Part shown: positions 32,707 through 44,800 of the stretch, piece after piece | Layout: every line of letters starts with the position of its first letter | Numbering within the stretch: position 1 is the first letter of the stretch | Source: Thinopyrum elongatum | Lineage: Eukaryota; Streptophyta; Magnoliopsida; Poales; Poaceae | Assembly: GCA_011799875.1 (NCBI GenBank) | Contig: CM022302.1 | Location: 378,047,380 to 378,111,379 of the forward strand | Length of the DNA stretch: 64,000 nucleotides | Direction: 5' to 3' | Position numbers and translations under genes: made by a program | Notes under the pieces: generated by a model | Told to the model about the DNA's origin: nothing | Databases searched by the model: none | What the model saw: the letters and a program-made list of their open reading frames with translations, nothing else

Positions 32707-35700
32707 TGTGACGCCCCCAGCTCAATCGTGCACTAATCATACACGCAAATGCACACGATCAAGCCTAAGGACTCACAGGAAGATATCACAACACAACTCT
32801 AAAACATAAATAAAGTCATACAAGCTTATATTACAAGCCAAGGGCCTCGAGGGCTCGAATACATAAGCTCGCATACAAGCGTCAGCGGAAGCATCAGATA
32901 TCTGAGTACATATATTAAAAGAGAAACAGAAAGGCCTTTAGAAAGGCGGGGCAAAATAAAACACTACGATCGAAAGGCGCAGGCCTCCTACCTGGGACCC
33001 TCCGAACCTACTCCTAGTCGTCTGCCAACTCGTAGTAGTATCCACCCTTGGGGTAGTAGTAGCGATCGTCGGCGGGGACAGCTGTCTTAGGAGCTCCGTC
33101 ATCTGGTTGCATCAAAAGGGGTATATGGGGAAAAAAGAAAGCAAAGCAACCGTGAGTACTCATCCGAAGTACTCAGCAAGCAAGGATCTACACTACATAT
33201 GCAACATTATCAAACGGAGGCTGTATATGTGGACTGGGCTGCAGAAATGCGAGAATAGAGGGAAGGCCTAGTCCTATCGAAGACTAGCATCTTCAATGGT
33301 CTTGCAGCAATAGAAGAGAGTAGATCAGCACAGTATAAAGTAGTAGTATCATTAAGTCTCAACCTCACCCAGAGATCCTTTCTCGACTCCCTGCGAGAAA
33401 CCAATCCCAGAGCCATACCGTCATCAACCTCATCCAGAGATCCCTTCTCGACTCCCTGCGAGAAGCAATACCAGAGCCATAGTATCCAATTCTAGTTGTA
33501 TCGATCGGGATACAACTCCGAGTGTCCTTTACCGTAGGACCGGCTATCGATAGATGTGTTCTTCCCTGCAGGAGTGCACCAACTTACCCACCACACTCGC
33601 TTAACACCGGCCGGTCACACTTTCCCGGGTCATGCCCGGCCTCGGCCAAACGATACACCGCAACCCTACCTACAGCTCAGCAGAGAGGTCCCCGTCAGTC
33701 TATATCCTAAGCGCTCAGGGGTCTTGGGCCATCGCCCTGTGCACTCCGGGTCGGTGTGTGCAGGGTCGGGACGAGCACCACCTCAGTCCTGGATGGCACT
33801 GGCCCGGCCCGGCCACGAGGCTGAACTGGACGTCTGACAGAGCTTTCGGCTGATGCGACGATGCAGAGTGCCCATAACTCTTCCCACGTGATGGTTAGTG
33901 CTATCAGGCCAGAGGCCTGCTCGGATCAAATATCCAAATCGTTAGTGGACTAGGGGCTTGCGGTAACGAGCAGAGACTCACGATCGATGTGACCCCGTCG
34001 CCCCGTCTCGAGGACTTGCGGCAAGGACAAGAATGCCCGGCCACGCCTCGTATGCTCACTCGGGCACCATCCAGGCAACCCGTCTTCACATCACATGCGC
34101 GTACCCCTCAGGGTCGACCCGCCATTCCAAGTAACAATTGTAAAGTCCAAGTATCCATGTGTCCATAACATCAGGGGAATCCAAGGTATCACCCTCGTTG
34201 GATTTCTACTCGATGTATCCGTCAAGGTGAACTCGGAGGAATCACCCTCGATGGGTTCACACTTGAGGTGTTGCACGACAGCGTCGTTATCGGAAGTGGT
34301 GAAGGAGGAATCACCCTCGATGACCACGACCGAATAGCTACTCTATAGAGTTAACATCAGAAGTGCTACAAGAGGTATCACCCTCGGCATTCGATAGTAA
34401 TGCTGCAGTGTCGTTACAACTAAGGGGGTGATGTGCGGTGTTGGGGCCTGGTCGTCGAGTCTTCTGATGATCTAGCGGGGCAATTGGGACAAGTGGGGTC
34501 ACTGATAGGTCTCTACCCGGCCTATACTAGATAGTTTAGGATAAGCAGGTAAGGTTTCAAATGCAGGTTACAATAAATAGGCTATGCATCAGAATAGGTT
34601 AAACAGTAGCAGCAACAATTTCAAATGCAAGCATGAGAGAGAAAGAGTAGGCGATATCGGTATGCTCAAGGTGGGGGTGCTTGCCTGGTTGCTCTGCGGC
34701 AAAGGCAAGGTCGTCAATGGTGTCGTCAAGCTCCAGAGCTGCGTCGGCCTCGGGGACGATGTTGGTGTCGGGGTCTACCGAGAGAGAAGAGGGGGAAGAA
34801 CAGTAAATAGAAAGCAAACAAGAGCATGACATGACAATACGCAGTGCCGAGTGTGTCCAAATGTATGGTCGCACGTCACCTAGGAAGGGGGAAACCATCC
34901 GGGAATGTTTTCCCGGTTCCGAACATTTGTCAGACAGATGACCGGAGGGGAACGGTTCCATGTTCGGATAGTTAGGGACGTGTGACGGACAAACGGAGAG
35001 CATATTCGGATTCGTCTCGTCGTTCTGAGCAACTTTCATGTACAAAGTTTTTCGATCTGAGCTACGGATTATTTTATATGATTTTTCAAAGTTTTATTGA
35101 TTTTCAGGAATTTATTTAATTATTAAATTCAAATTATTTTAAACTGAAAAATGCTACGGGTACCCACTAGTGCACCCAGCAGAGTGCTGGTGTGGCTGAC
35201 AATGGGCCCAGTCAACTGCACAGTCAGCAGTTGACAGGGTCAGCGTTGACTGGACAGTGGGTCCAGTGGGACCCACCTGTCATTGACTGGGTCCAGCCCA
35301 GTCAGCTGGTTGACTGGTCAACTGGGTCCAGTGGGACCCAATGGTCAGTCTCCGTTAGTTTAACAGGATTTTAAATTAACCGAATTAGCTAATTAGCTGG
35401 GTGGGGCCCAAATGTCAGCGACAGTTAGCAGTTTAGTTAGTTAGCCCTAATACTAATCGCTACAGTGCACGGGCCCACACGTCAGTCTAACAGAGGGGGT
35501 ACTTAGCGCCTAATCGCACAGCCACGTCAGCTTCGCCGGAAAAATCGCCGGCGACAGCAAACAGTGGCAGAGATACGCTGGAGTTGGCCGGAACCGCGGC
35601 TCCGGCGTCCATTTGGGACGCGGCCGGGCTCTTCCGAACGAGCGCTGCACCGCGCATCCAGTGCCGCAAGCGGCTAGAGCTGGGGGTGGCCGGAACGACG

Positions 35701-36909
35701 GCAACGGCGAGCGATGGCGGCGGACAAAAAACGGCGAGCTCGGGATCGAGTCTAGTGGCTCGCCCGAGTCGAAAAGAAAAGTGCGCACGCTGACTGGGGT
35801 TCCCAGAAGCACGGTGGAGCCCGTGGCTAGGTGCAGAGTGGACGAGGGCGACTGCTATGAGCTCGTCGGCGGAAGCAGAGGCATGGCCATGGCGTTGGCT
35901 AGCCAGGGCTCAAATCCGAGCAAACCAGAGGAGAGGGAGGAAGTGGAGCTCACAGCGGAGGCGCAGGGTCTAGGCAATGGGTTCGGTGAGGCTTGGGGCG
36001 GTCGAATTCGACGAGGGAGGCCGGCGGTGCAGGAGGTTGAAGACAAGCCCGTTCGCGTCTTCTCGACGCTCCTCAGCTCGAGTACTTCACTAGAGATGGA
36101 GAGGGTGTCGAGGCGGACCGCGGGGACACGCTGGTTCGACCGAGAATGGCCGATGGTCGCGAGCTCTACGGCGGCGGCGCCACGGCTGCGCCCTGCTGCG
36201 ATGGGGAGGACAGGGATGAGGCAGGGAGAGGGGGGAAGTGAGGCGAGGGGAGGCCAGGGAGGCAGGGGGCTCGGCCCCTATCCACCACTAGCGCGGGCGT
36301 GCGCTGTCGTGCGGTGGAGAGGGGGAGGGCTGGCTGTGCGCGCGCGTGCACGCGCTATGTTCGACAGCGGTGCAGGGAGGAGCAGTGCGGGGGTGAGGGA
36401 AGGCGCTGCACGGGCTGGGCCGGCCACTGTTGACCTTAGGCCCAGGCACAGTGGGCCTCTTTTCCTTTTTTTTATATTTTCTTTTCTGCTTTTCTGTTTT
36501 GTCTTTTGTTGATATTGCAAATGGCTTTTGTAAAATATGTGACTGGTCCAAATATTAACAGTGCAGAATTAGTCACTGCTAGAAAATGGTTTGATTTCCA
36601 TATCTTTTTATTTGGATTTTATTTAATTGAAAAAGGATTAAATACTGCTGTTTTGTTGCTGTTAGAGTCACTTAATTAATTTAGTGAATATTGGTTATAA
36701 TTTTAGAATTGTCTCTGGAATATTTACAATATTATGAACATTTTAGTTATCAAATCTGAACAACTTTTATTTGCACTTTCAGTTTGAATTTCCATTTGAA
36801 TTTGAATTTGAAAAGAGATATGATCCAAATGATGCTTAAGCACTGTTGATCATGATGACATGGTATTATCAAAAGGGGATTACTGTAGCTAACCACTGGG
36901 GGTGTTACA
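32707..36909 (-). repeat. 3' LTR of chromovirus
   Basis: 4203 bases. It has a 54-base segment (33044-33097) missing from the other LTR, repeated AATCACCCTCG phrases between 34188 and 34390, a palindromic GGGTCCAGTGGGACCC cluster (35170-35350) and a GC-rich block (35480-36450). No coding sequence is supported. Confidence 0.92.
35170..35350. repeat. Cluster of short palindromes in chromovirus LTR
   Basis: Repeats of GTTGACTGG and its complement, plus TGGGTCCAGTGGGACCCA, which is nearly self-complementary and occurs twice. The same cluster is in the other LTR at about 44280-44450. Confidence 0.8.
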
Positions 36910-36922
36910 AGTCTCCTCCACT
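36910..36922 (-). other. Polypurine tract of chromovirus
   Basis: On the minus strand AGTGGAGGAGACT, directly before the 3' LTR. Repeated at 46003-46015 beside the other LTR. Confidence 0.75.
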
Positions 36923-36945
36923 AATAAGAATTCTCGTCCCAAGAA

Positions 36946-37293
36946 TTAAGAGGTAGAAGGGAAAAGATCGGGGTATTCAGCACGGAGGTTGTCCTCGCGT
37001 TCCCAAGTGGCTTCATCTTCAGTATGATTTGACCATTGCACTTTGAGGAACTTGGTAACCTTCTGACGGGTCCGACGTGCAACTTCATCGAGAATGCGGA
37101 TTGGATGCTCTTTATAAGATAGGTCATCTTGCAGTTCGAGCATCTCGTGATCCACTGCGCGGTGCGGGGATTCCTTGAAGCAACGACGAAGTTGCGACAC
37201 ATGGAAGACGTCGTGGATATGAGAGAATTGTGGTGGCAACTTCAATTTATATGCCACCTGACCACGTCTTGCAACAATGCGAAAAGGACCAAT
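36946..37293 (-). pseudogene. Integrase tail and chromodomain
   Basis: The minus-strand frame includes Y-K-L-x-L-P, a V-F-H-V-S-Q-L-R motif and then a chromodomain of about 50 residues: R-I-L-D (strand), K-F-L-K-V-Q-W-S-N-H (strand with aromatic), E-A-T-W-E-R-E-D-N-L (helix start). Chromodomains at the integrase C-terminus define chromoviruses and are thought to guide insertion to particular chromatin. The domain itself looks intact. A TAA at 37294 separates it from upstream integrase. Confidence 0.85.
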
Positions 37294-38089
37294 TTAGCGT
37301 GGAGCTAACTTGCCCTTAATTCCAAAATGGTGAGTGCCCTTCATAGGAGTGACACGCAGATAAGCTTGATCACCAGGTTGATAAGTCAAACCCCATTGTT
37401 TGCGATCATAGTTGCTCTTCTGGTGGTCCTGAGCCGCCTTGAGATTTTCTCGAACAATACGGACTTGCTCTTCGGCGTGTTGAATAATATCCGGACCCAC
37501 GAGCGGTTGTTCCCCAGTTTCTGACCAATTCCGAGGGGTTCGACACTTACGTCCATAAAGTACTTCGAAGGGAGCCATTTTCAAAGCTGGCTTGATAGCT
37601 GTTGTTATAAGAAAACTCGGCATACGGGAGAGATTCTTCCCACTTCTTGCCGAAAGAAATAACAAAAGCTCACAGCATGTCTTCAAGCACTTGATTAACT
37701 CGCTCGACATGGCCTTGGGATTGGGGGTGATAAGCTGAACTCCAGGTAATATGAGTTCCCATAGCTTCTTGGAAACTTTCCCAGAACTTTGAAGTGAAAA
37801 GGCCGCCACGGTCCGAACTGATCTCCTTCAGAATACCGTGGAGTGAAACAATTCTGGAGATATATAATTCTGCTAACTGATTAGCAGTGATCGTCTCCTT
37901 GACAGGCAGAAAGTGTGCAACTTTAGAAAGTTGGTCGACAACGACAAGAATGGCATCGTGACCCTTTTGTGACCTGGGAAGTCCTGTAATGAAATCCATC
38001 TGAACTTTATCCCATTTCCATAAAGGAATAGGTAACGGTTGCAGAATTCTAGCAGGCTTTTGATGTTCTGCTTTAACGCAACGACACAC
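37294..38089 (-). pseudogene. Integrase catalytic core of chromovirus
   Basis: First frame 38089-37670: Asp in Q-M-D-F-I-T-G-L, Asp in S-S-D-R-G-G, Glu in G-H-V-E-R-V-N-Q, the DDE triad. It stops at TGA 37670. The core then continues in another frame (37809-37294) through an A-P-F-E-V-L-Y-G-R-K-C-R-T-P motif, conserved in Tekay/Del integrases, and a P-G-D-Q-A-Y-L-R segment of the GPY/F region. At least one frameshift and two stops separate the pieces. Confidence 0.88.
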
Positions 38090-38107
38090 ATCACATTCAG
38101 CAACATA

Positions 38108-38647
38108 TCAAGCAATATCCTGCTTCATTTTAGACCACCAGTACCTTTGACGGAGATCACGATACATCTTGGTGCTACCCGGATGGATAGACAATGGTGT
38201 GTCATGTGCCTCCTTCATGACCTTATCAGTCATAAGCTCAAAGCGAGGTACGACAATGCGGTCTCTGAAATACAAGGTTCCATCTTCAGACAGCGAGAAA
38301 TCTCTGTACTTTTCAAGGTGAAGATCTTTCTTCATCAGATCAACTTCAGCATCTTTAGCTTGTGCATTCTTAACAACTTTCTCAAGATCTGGTTGTATCA
38401 CAAGGTTATTAAGAGAACCCTATGGAACAATACGCAGATTCAGCTTGCGAAGTTCTTCAAAAAGACGAGGTTGAGCTCGCCTAACCATGAGGTTGTCGCA
38501 ATAGGACTTGCGGCTTAAGGCATCAGCCATCACGTTAGTCTTGCCAGGGGTATAGGAAATACCCAAATCATAGTCCGCTGAGGCCTCCATCCATGTAGAT
38601 CTCGCAACGATTACCGAGAAGGTAATGTCGCCACAACTGCAATGCAT
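38108..38647 (-). pseudogene. RNase H end and integrase zinc-binding region
   Basis: One frame with a TAG at 38420. It opens with the last part of RNase H (Y-x-P-G-K-x-N-V-M-A-D-A-L-S-R-K), then a spacer, then the H-x-x-P-L-S-I-H-P-G-S-T-K-M-Y-R-D-L segment of the H-H-C-C integrase domain. It stops at TGA 38108-38110, after which the C-x-x-C part follows in the same frame. Its junction with the RT frame near 38600 lacks the central RNase H segment, showing an internal deletion of roughly 90 bases. Confidence 0.82.
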
Positions 38648-40034
38648 AGATGACAGTAGCTAGTTCGAGATCATGTACCGGATAATTCTCTTCATGTGGG
38701 CGCAACTGACGAGAGCCGTAAGCAATCACCTTACGCTCTTGCATTAGGACACAGCCTAATCCTTCACGGGATGCGTCACAATAAATCACAAAGTCTTTGC
38801 GAGAATCTGGAGGAGCAAGTACTGGGGCAGATGTCAGCTTGTCTTTGAGTGTTTGAAAACTTTCCTGACATTTTTCTGTCCATTCAAACTTAACGCCCTT
38901 GTGAAGCAGATCAGTCAAAGGCTTAGCAATGTTTGAAAAATTCTCGACAAAACGACGGCAATAACTTGCAAGGCCAAGAAAACTTCTCACTTGCTTGACG
39001 TTCTTCAGAGGAGTCCAGTCAAGAATAGCCTGAACCCGCTCTGGGTTAACAGCAATTCCATCCTTGGAAATTACATGACCAAAGTAAGTTACTTCAGAAA
39101 GCCAAAATTCACATTTGGAGTATTTGGCATACAACTGGTGTTCTCGGAGCCTTTCCAGTACAAGACGAAGGTGTTCAGCTTGTTCTTCTTTATTCTTCGA
39201 ATAAACCAGAATATCATCCAGATATACCACGACAAATTTGTTGAGATAATCCATGAAGATGTAATTCATTAACCGGGAGAATGTGGCTGGAGCATTGGTT
39301 AAGCCGAAGGACATGACCGTGTACTCGTAGGAGCCATAGCGAGTAACGAATGTTGTCTTCAGAATATCCTCTTCATGAACTCGGATCTGGTGGTATCCCA
39401 ATCTCAAATCAAGCTTAGAGAATACTGAGGAACCAGCAAGTTGATCATACAGATCGTTGATTCTGGGAAGCGGATACTTATTCTGAATGGTGGCTTGGTT
39501 AATGGGCCGATAATCCTGAACCAATTGGTTAGTTCCATCCTTCTTCTTGACGAAGAGTGAAGGTGCTCCCCAAGCAGAGGAACTGGGGCGGATGAAACCC
39601 TTCGTAAGTGATTTGTCGATTTCTTCCTTTAGCTCGAGAAGGTGGTGTGGAGGCATCTTATAAGGACGCTTCGCAATAGGAGTTGTGCCTGGTTTCAAGT
39701 CGATGACAAACTCGACAGCTCTAACAGGGGGTATTCCTGGAAGTTCTTCTGGAAAGACATCTTGAAAATCACGAACAACTGGAACGTTCTCGATGCCTTC
39801 AAGAGGTGAGGCATTTAATGCATTTAGAGCATATATCTGGCTCTCGGCATTCTGTATTATCTTGGCTGAGTAGTTGATCACCTGACCAGAAGGGTGTGTG
39901 AGCTGGACTGTCTTAGTAGCACAGTCAACCAAAGCATTATGGGTTGTCAACCAGTCCATACCAAGAATGATGTCTATGTCGGAAGGTCCAAGAGCAATAA
40001 GGGAAGCAGAGAACATCAACCCTTCAAGTATGAT
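38568..40034 (-). pseudogene. Reverse transcriptase-RNase H of chromovirus
   Basis: A long open frame of 483 codons. The protease C-terminal I-L-G-M-D-W-L motif is near the start. RT motifs are all present: D-Y-R-x-I-N, L-P-R-I-N-D-L, F-S-K-L-D-L-R-x-[24 protein letters not shown] (active-site YLDD) and [11 protein letters not shown]. RNase H starts with V-I-Y-C-D-A-S (catalytic Asp) and has a Y-P-V-H-D-L-E-L-A segment. It breaks off after C-E-I-Y because of a deletion. RT is the best preserved domain of this copy. Confidence 0.92.
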
Positions 40035-40331
40035 CTAATTGTTGTGACTTACCATCTTGGTTTGCCACCTGGAATGGGGAGTGATAATCTCTAATGGTGT
40101 GGGTAACAGCTCTAGATGTAATTCATGCAGCTGAGCAAATTGTTGAGACACAAAGGAATGTGATGCTCCCGAGTCGAAAAGGACAGAAGCTGCAACTGAA
40201 TTAATCAGGAGGGTACCCATCACAATGGTCGGTTCTTTCTGAGCCTCTTTTGCATTGACATGGTTAGCATGGCCCAGTATAACAGCAGAAGGTCTAGCAT
40301 TGGGATTCCTGGGCTGACGAGCTCGGGTATT
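40035..40331 (-). pseudogene. Aspartic protease of chromovirus
   Basis: Same frame as gag and RT, bounded by a TGA at 40332-40334 and a TAG at 40035-40037. The active site reads L-F-D-S-G-A-S-H-S-F, the canonical retropepsin DSG. It would process Gag-Pol. The remaining half of the domain continues after the TAG in 38568-40034. Confidence 0.85.
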
Positions 40332-41237
40332 TCAATTTTGGTTCGGGCGGCAATTGGTCGCACGGTGCCTTGGCTGACCACACTTGAAGCAATTCCCATC
40401 ATTATGGGGAGGAGCTACAGCATTGGACTGTCCACCCTGAGTCATTAGCTGTCTCGGCGGCGGAGGCAGACGAGGTGCAACATAAGACGGCCTTGGTGTT
40501 GGAGCAGGTCGGTGATGAACATTGTGTGGGATCCAGACTCGACATTTCTGAGCAGGCCGACCCGTAGACGAACCAACATCACAAGTACGCTTGAGCGCCT
40601 CCTGGCATTTAGTCAGTGCAGTTTCAACTCGGAAAGATTGGCTGACAAGTGTTGCGAAGTCTGTGCAATCTTGGACAGCAAGTGCGAGGTTTATATCAGT
40701 ACACAGTCCCTCACGGAATTTTTCCTGCTTGCGTGCGTCAGTGCAGATGTCATCTTCAGCATAGCGGGACAATTCGAGAAATTTCCTCTGATATTCATCC
40801 ACAGTCATTTTGCCCTGTGTGAGTTTGCGGAACTCCTGCTTCTTCTGGTCGATCAGACCTAGCGGAATGTATCATGCACGAAAGGCTGACTGAAATTCCT
40901 GCCAAGTGGCTATAGTTCTAGCTGGCAACATATCCTTGTGGCCTTCCCACCATTGAGCAGCTGAACCCCTCAGGTGATATGTCGCATAGGTGATGTAACT
41001 GTCAGGGATAACATTGGTCGACTTCATCTGGAAGGCAATGTCACGGAGCCAATCTTCAGCATCCATTGGATCAGTCGAGCTGCGAAAAGTGGATGGATTG
41101 AGGCTCACGAATTCTAGCAGAGCTATTGGAGCAGACTGTTGCTGAGCATTCAGGTTTGGAAATTGAGCCATTAGTCCGGTCATAAACTGCTGCATCATTG
41201 CAGCGATATAGGGTGGAGGTGGAGGTTCGTCAGCCAT
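40332..41237 (-). pseudogene. gag: gag of chromovirus
   Basis: ATG at 41237, one frame with a TGA at 40872-40874. N-terminal Pro-rich and Gln-rich region, then the capsid core (A-E-D-W-L-R-D, L-R-G-S-A-A-Q-W-W-E) and, after the stop, M-T-V-D-E-Y-Q-R-K-F-L-E-L-S-R-Y. The C-terminal CCHC zinc knuckle C-F-K-C-G-Q-x-x-H-x-x-x-x-C lies at about 40345-40390. Total about 300 codons, usual for this lineage. The stop is readily explained as CGA to TGA. Confidence 0.9.
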
Positions 41238-41854
41238 CCTGCCAAATCAACAGGGGCAGTTTAGCAAGAGAAACTATATGTGTACGGAGTTATTCATGAT
41301 GTAACATGGGAAATGAACAAGAAGGCATCAGATGCATATTAGTAGTCCCTAAGTACATACAGAACGATGCACGGAATTGGACACAAACGGCGGTAGGAGT
41401 ACGGAAACGCACGCAGCTAGACAAGCTAGGCGGCGAGCAGGCACGCGGTAAGGAAGCACACAACGAGACATAGCAAAGGCTACATCCACGTCGGAGAAAA
41501 CGGCTAGGGCGAGGAATCTGCAAGTGACAACACAGGGTGCCCTCGATAAAAAGGATCCTACAAGCAGAACCTGGCCCGCAATCTTGAAGGAAGGGGGGAA
41601 ATTTCAGAACACCGGGTGGATGTGATCACGAGAACCAAATGTTGGAGTTAGTAAAATTTTAACCTGAATAGAAGAGAGATCAGAGTCCCAGAGTAAAGGT
41701 CGAGGAGTAAAAGATCCTAATACCACCCAATTGGCGACGTGGGCCCGTAAGCCACACAACCATGTTAGTAAAATAGTTTTAGACGACTAGACTCAACTTC
41801 GGCCAAGGAGTTGGAAAGGGGGATCCCTAGAGGCAGTTGGCTCTGATACCAACT
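41237..41854 (-). other. Leader and primer site of chromovirus
   Basis: About 600 bases between the 5' LTR and gag. The primer site at 41837-41851 reads TGGTATCAGAGCCAA on the minus strand, matching initiator tRNA-Met, three bases from the LTR. No coding sequence. Confidence 0.8.
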
Positions 41855-44800
41855 TGTGACGCCCCCGGTTCAATCGTGCACTAATCATACACGCAAATGC
41901 ACACGATCAAGCCTAAGGACTCATGGGAAGATATCACAACACAACTCTAAAACATAAATAAAGTCATACAAGCTTATATTACAAGCCAGGGGCCTCGAGG
42001 GCTCGAATACATAAGCTCGCATACAAGCGTCAGCGGAAGCATCAGATATCTGAGTACAGATATTAAAAGAGAAACAGAAAGGCCTTTAGAAAGGCGGGGC
42101 AAAATAAAACACTACGATCGAAAGGCGCAGGCCTCCTGCCTGGGACCCTCCGAACCTACTCCTAGTCGTCAGCCAACTCGTAGTAGTATCCGTCATCTGG
42201 TTGCATCAAAAGGGGTATATGAGGAAAAAAGAAAGCAAAGCAACCGTGAGTACTCATCCGAAGTACTCAGCAAGCAAGGATCTACACTACATATGCAACA
42301 TTATCAAAGGGAGGCTGTATATGTGGACTGGGCTGCAGAAATGCCAGAATAGAGGGAAGGCCTAGTCCTATCAAATACTAGCATCTTCAGTGGTCTTGAA
42401 GCAATAGAAGAGAGTAGATCAGCACAGTATAAAGTAGTAGTATCATTAAGTCTCAACCTCACCCAGAGATCCTTTCTCGACTCCCTATGAGAAACCAATC
42501 CCAGAGCCATACTATCATCAACCTCGTCCAGAGATCCCTTCTCGACTCCCTGCGAGAAGCAATCCCAGAGCCATAGTATCCAATTCTAGTTGTATCGATC
42601 GGGATACAACTCCGAGTGTCCTTTACCGTAGGACCGGCTATCGATAGATGTGTTCTTCCCTGCAGGAGTGCACCAACTTACCCACCACACTCGCTTAACT
42701 CCGGCCGGTCACACTTTCCAGGGTCATGCCTGGCCTCGGCCAAACGATACACCGCAACCCTACCTACAGCTCAGCAGAGAGTTTCCCGTCGGTCTATATC
42801 CTAAGCGCTCAGGGGTCTTGGGCCATCGTCCTGTGCACTCCGGGTCGGTGTGTGCAGGGTCGAAACGAGCACCACCTCAGTCCTGGATGGCACTGGCCCG
42901 GCCCGGCCACGAGGCTGAACTGGACGTCTGACAGAGCTTTCGACTGATGCGACGATGCAGAGTGCCCATAACTCTTCCCATGTGATGGTTAGTGCTGTCA
43001 GGCCAGAGGCCTGCTCGGATCAAATATCCAAATTGTTAGTGGACTAGGGGCTTCCGGTAATGAGCAGAGACTCATGATCGATGTGACCCCGTCGCCCCGT
43101 CTCGAGGACTTGCGGCAAGGGCCAAGAATGCCCGGCCACGCCTCGTATGCTCACTTGGGCACCATCCAGGCAACCCGTCTTCACATCACACGTGGGTACC
43201 CCTCAGGGTCGACCCACCTTTCCAAGTAACAATTGTAAAGTCCAAGAATCTGTGTGTCCATAACATCAGGGGAATCCGAAGTATCACCCTCGTTGGATTC
43301 CTACTCGATGTATCCATCAAGGTGAACTTGGAGGAATCACCCTCGATGGGTTCACACTTGAGGTGTTGCACGACAGCGTCGTTATCAGAAGTGGTGAAGG
43401 AGGAATCACCCTCGATGACCACGACTGAATAGCTACTCTACGGAGTTAACATCAGAATTGCTACACGAGGTATCACCCTCGGCACTCGATAGTAATGTTG
43501 CAGTGTCGTTACAACTAAGGGGGTGATGTAGGGTGCTGGGGCCTAGTCGTCGAGTCTTCTGATGATCTAGCGGGGCAATCGGGACAAGTGAGGTCACTGA
43601 TAGGTCTCTACCCAGCCTATACTAGACAGTTTAGGATAAGCAGGTAAGGTTTCAAATGCAGGTTACAATAAACATGCTATGCATCAGAATAGGTTAAACA
43701 GTAGCAAGCAACAATTTCAAATGCAAGCATGAGAGAGAAAGAGTAGGTGATATCGGTATGCTTAAGGTGGGGGTGCTTGTCTGGTTGCTCTGTGGCAAAG
43801 GCAAGGTCGTCAATGGTGTCGTCAACCTCCGGAGCTGCGTCGGCCTCGGGGATGACGTCGGTGTCGGGGTCTACTGAGAGAGAAGAGGGGGAAGAAACAG
43901 TAAATATAAAGCAAACAAGAGCATGACATGACAATACGCAGTGCCGGGTGTGTCCTAACGTATGGTCGCACGTCACCTAGGAAGGGGGAAACCATCCGAG
44001 AATGTTTTCCCGGTTCAGGACATTTGTCAGACAGATGACCGGAGGGGAACAGTTCCATGTTCGGATAGTTAGCGACATGTGGCGGACAAACGGAGCGTGT
44101 ATTCGAATTCGTCTTGTCATTCTGAGCAACTTTCATGTACAAAGTTTTTCGATCTGAGCTACGGATTATTTTATATGATTTTTCAAAGTTTTATTGATTT
44201 TCAGGAATTTATTTAATTATTAAATTTGAATTATTTTAAACTGAAAAATGCTACGGGTACCCACTAGTGCACCCAGCAGAGTGCTGGTGCGGCTGACAGT
44301 GGGCACAGTCAACTGCACAGTCAGCAGTTGACTGGGTCAGCGTTGACTGGACAGTGGGTCCAGTGGGACCCACCTGTCATTGACTGGGTTCAGCCCAGTC
44401 AGCTGGTTGACTGGTCAACTGGGTCCAGTGGGATCCAGTGGTCAGTCTCTATTAGTTTAACAGGATTTTAAATTAACCTAATTAGCTAATTAGCGGGGTG
44501 GGGCCCAAATGTCATTGACATTTAGCAGTTTAGTTAGTTAGCCCTAATACTAATCGCTACAATGCACGGGCCCACACGTCAGTCTAACAGAGGGGGTACT
44601 TAGCGCCTAATCGCATAGCCATGTCAGCTTCGTCGGAAAAATCGCCGGCGACCGCAAACAGTGGCGGAGATACGCCGGAGTTGGCCGGAACCGCGGCTCC
44701 GGCGTCCATTTGGGACGCGGTCGGGCTCTTCCGAACAAGCGCTGCACCGCGCATCCAGTGCCGCAAGCGGCTGGAGCTGGGGGTGGCCGGAACGACGGCA

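Noticed and set aside
35613..36512. 299-codon open frame in the GC-rich part of the chromovirus LTR
   Set aside because: It is Arg/Gly-rich, lies antisense to the element inside the LTR, and is broken in the other LTR (44710-45111). High GC alone explains the lack of stops.
32707..36909. 4.2-kb region considered as a host gene with CpG island
   Set aside because: It is repeated almost entirely at 41855-46002 and bounds a chromovirus internal region, so it is an LTR.
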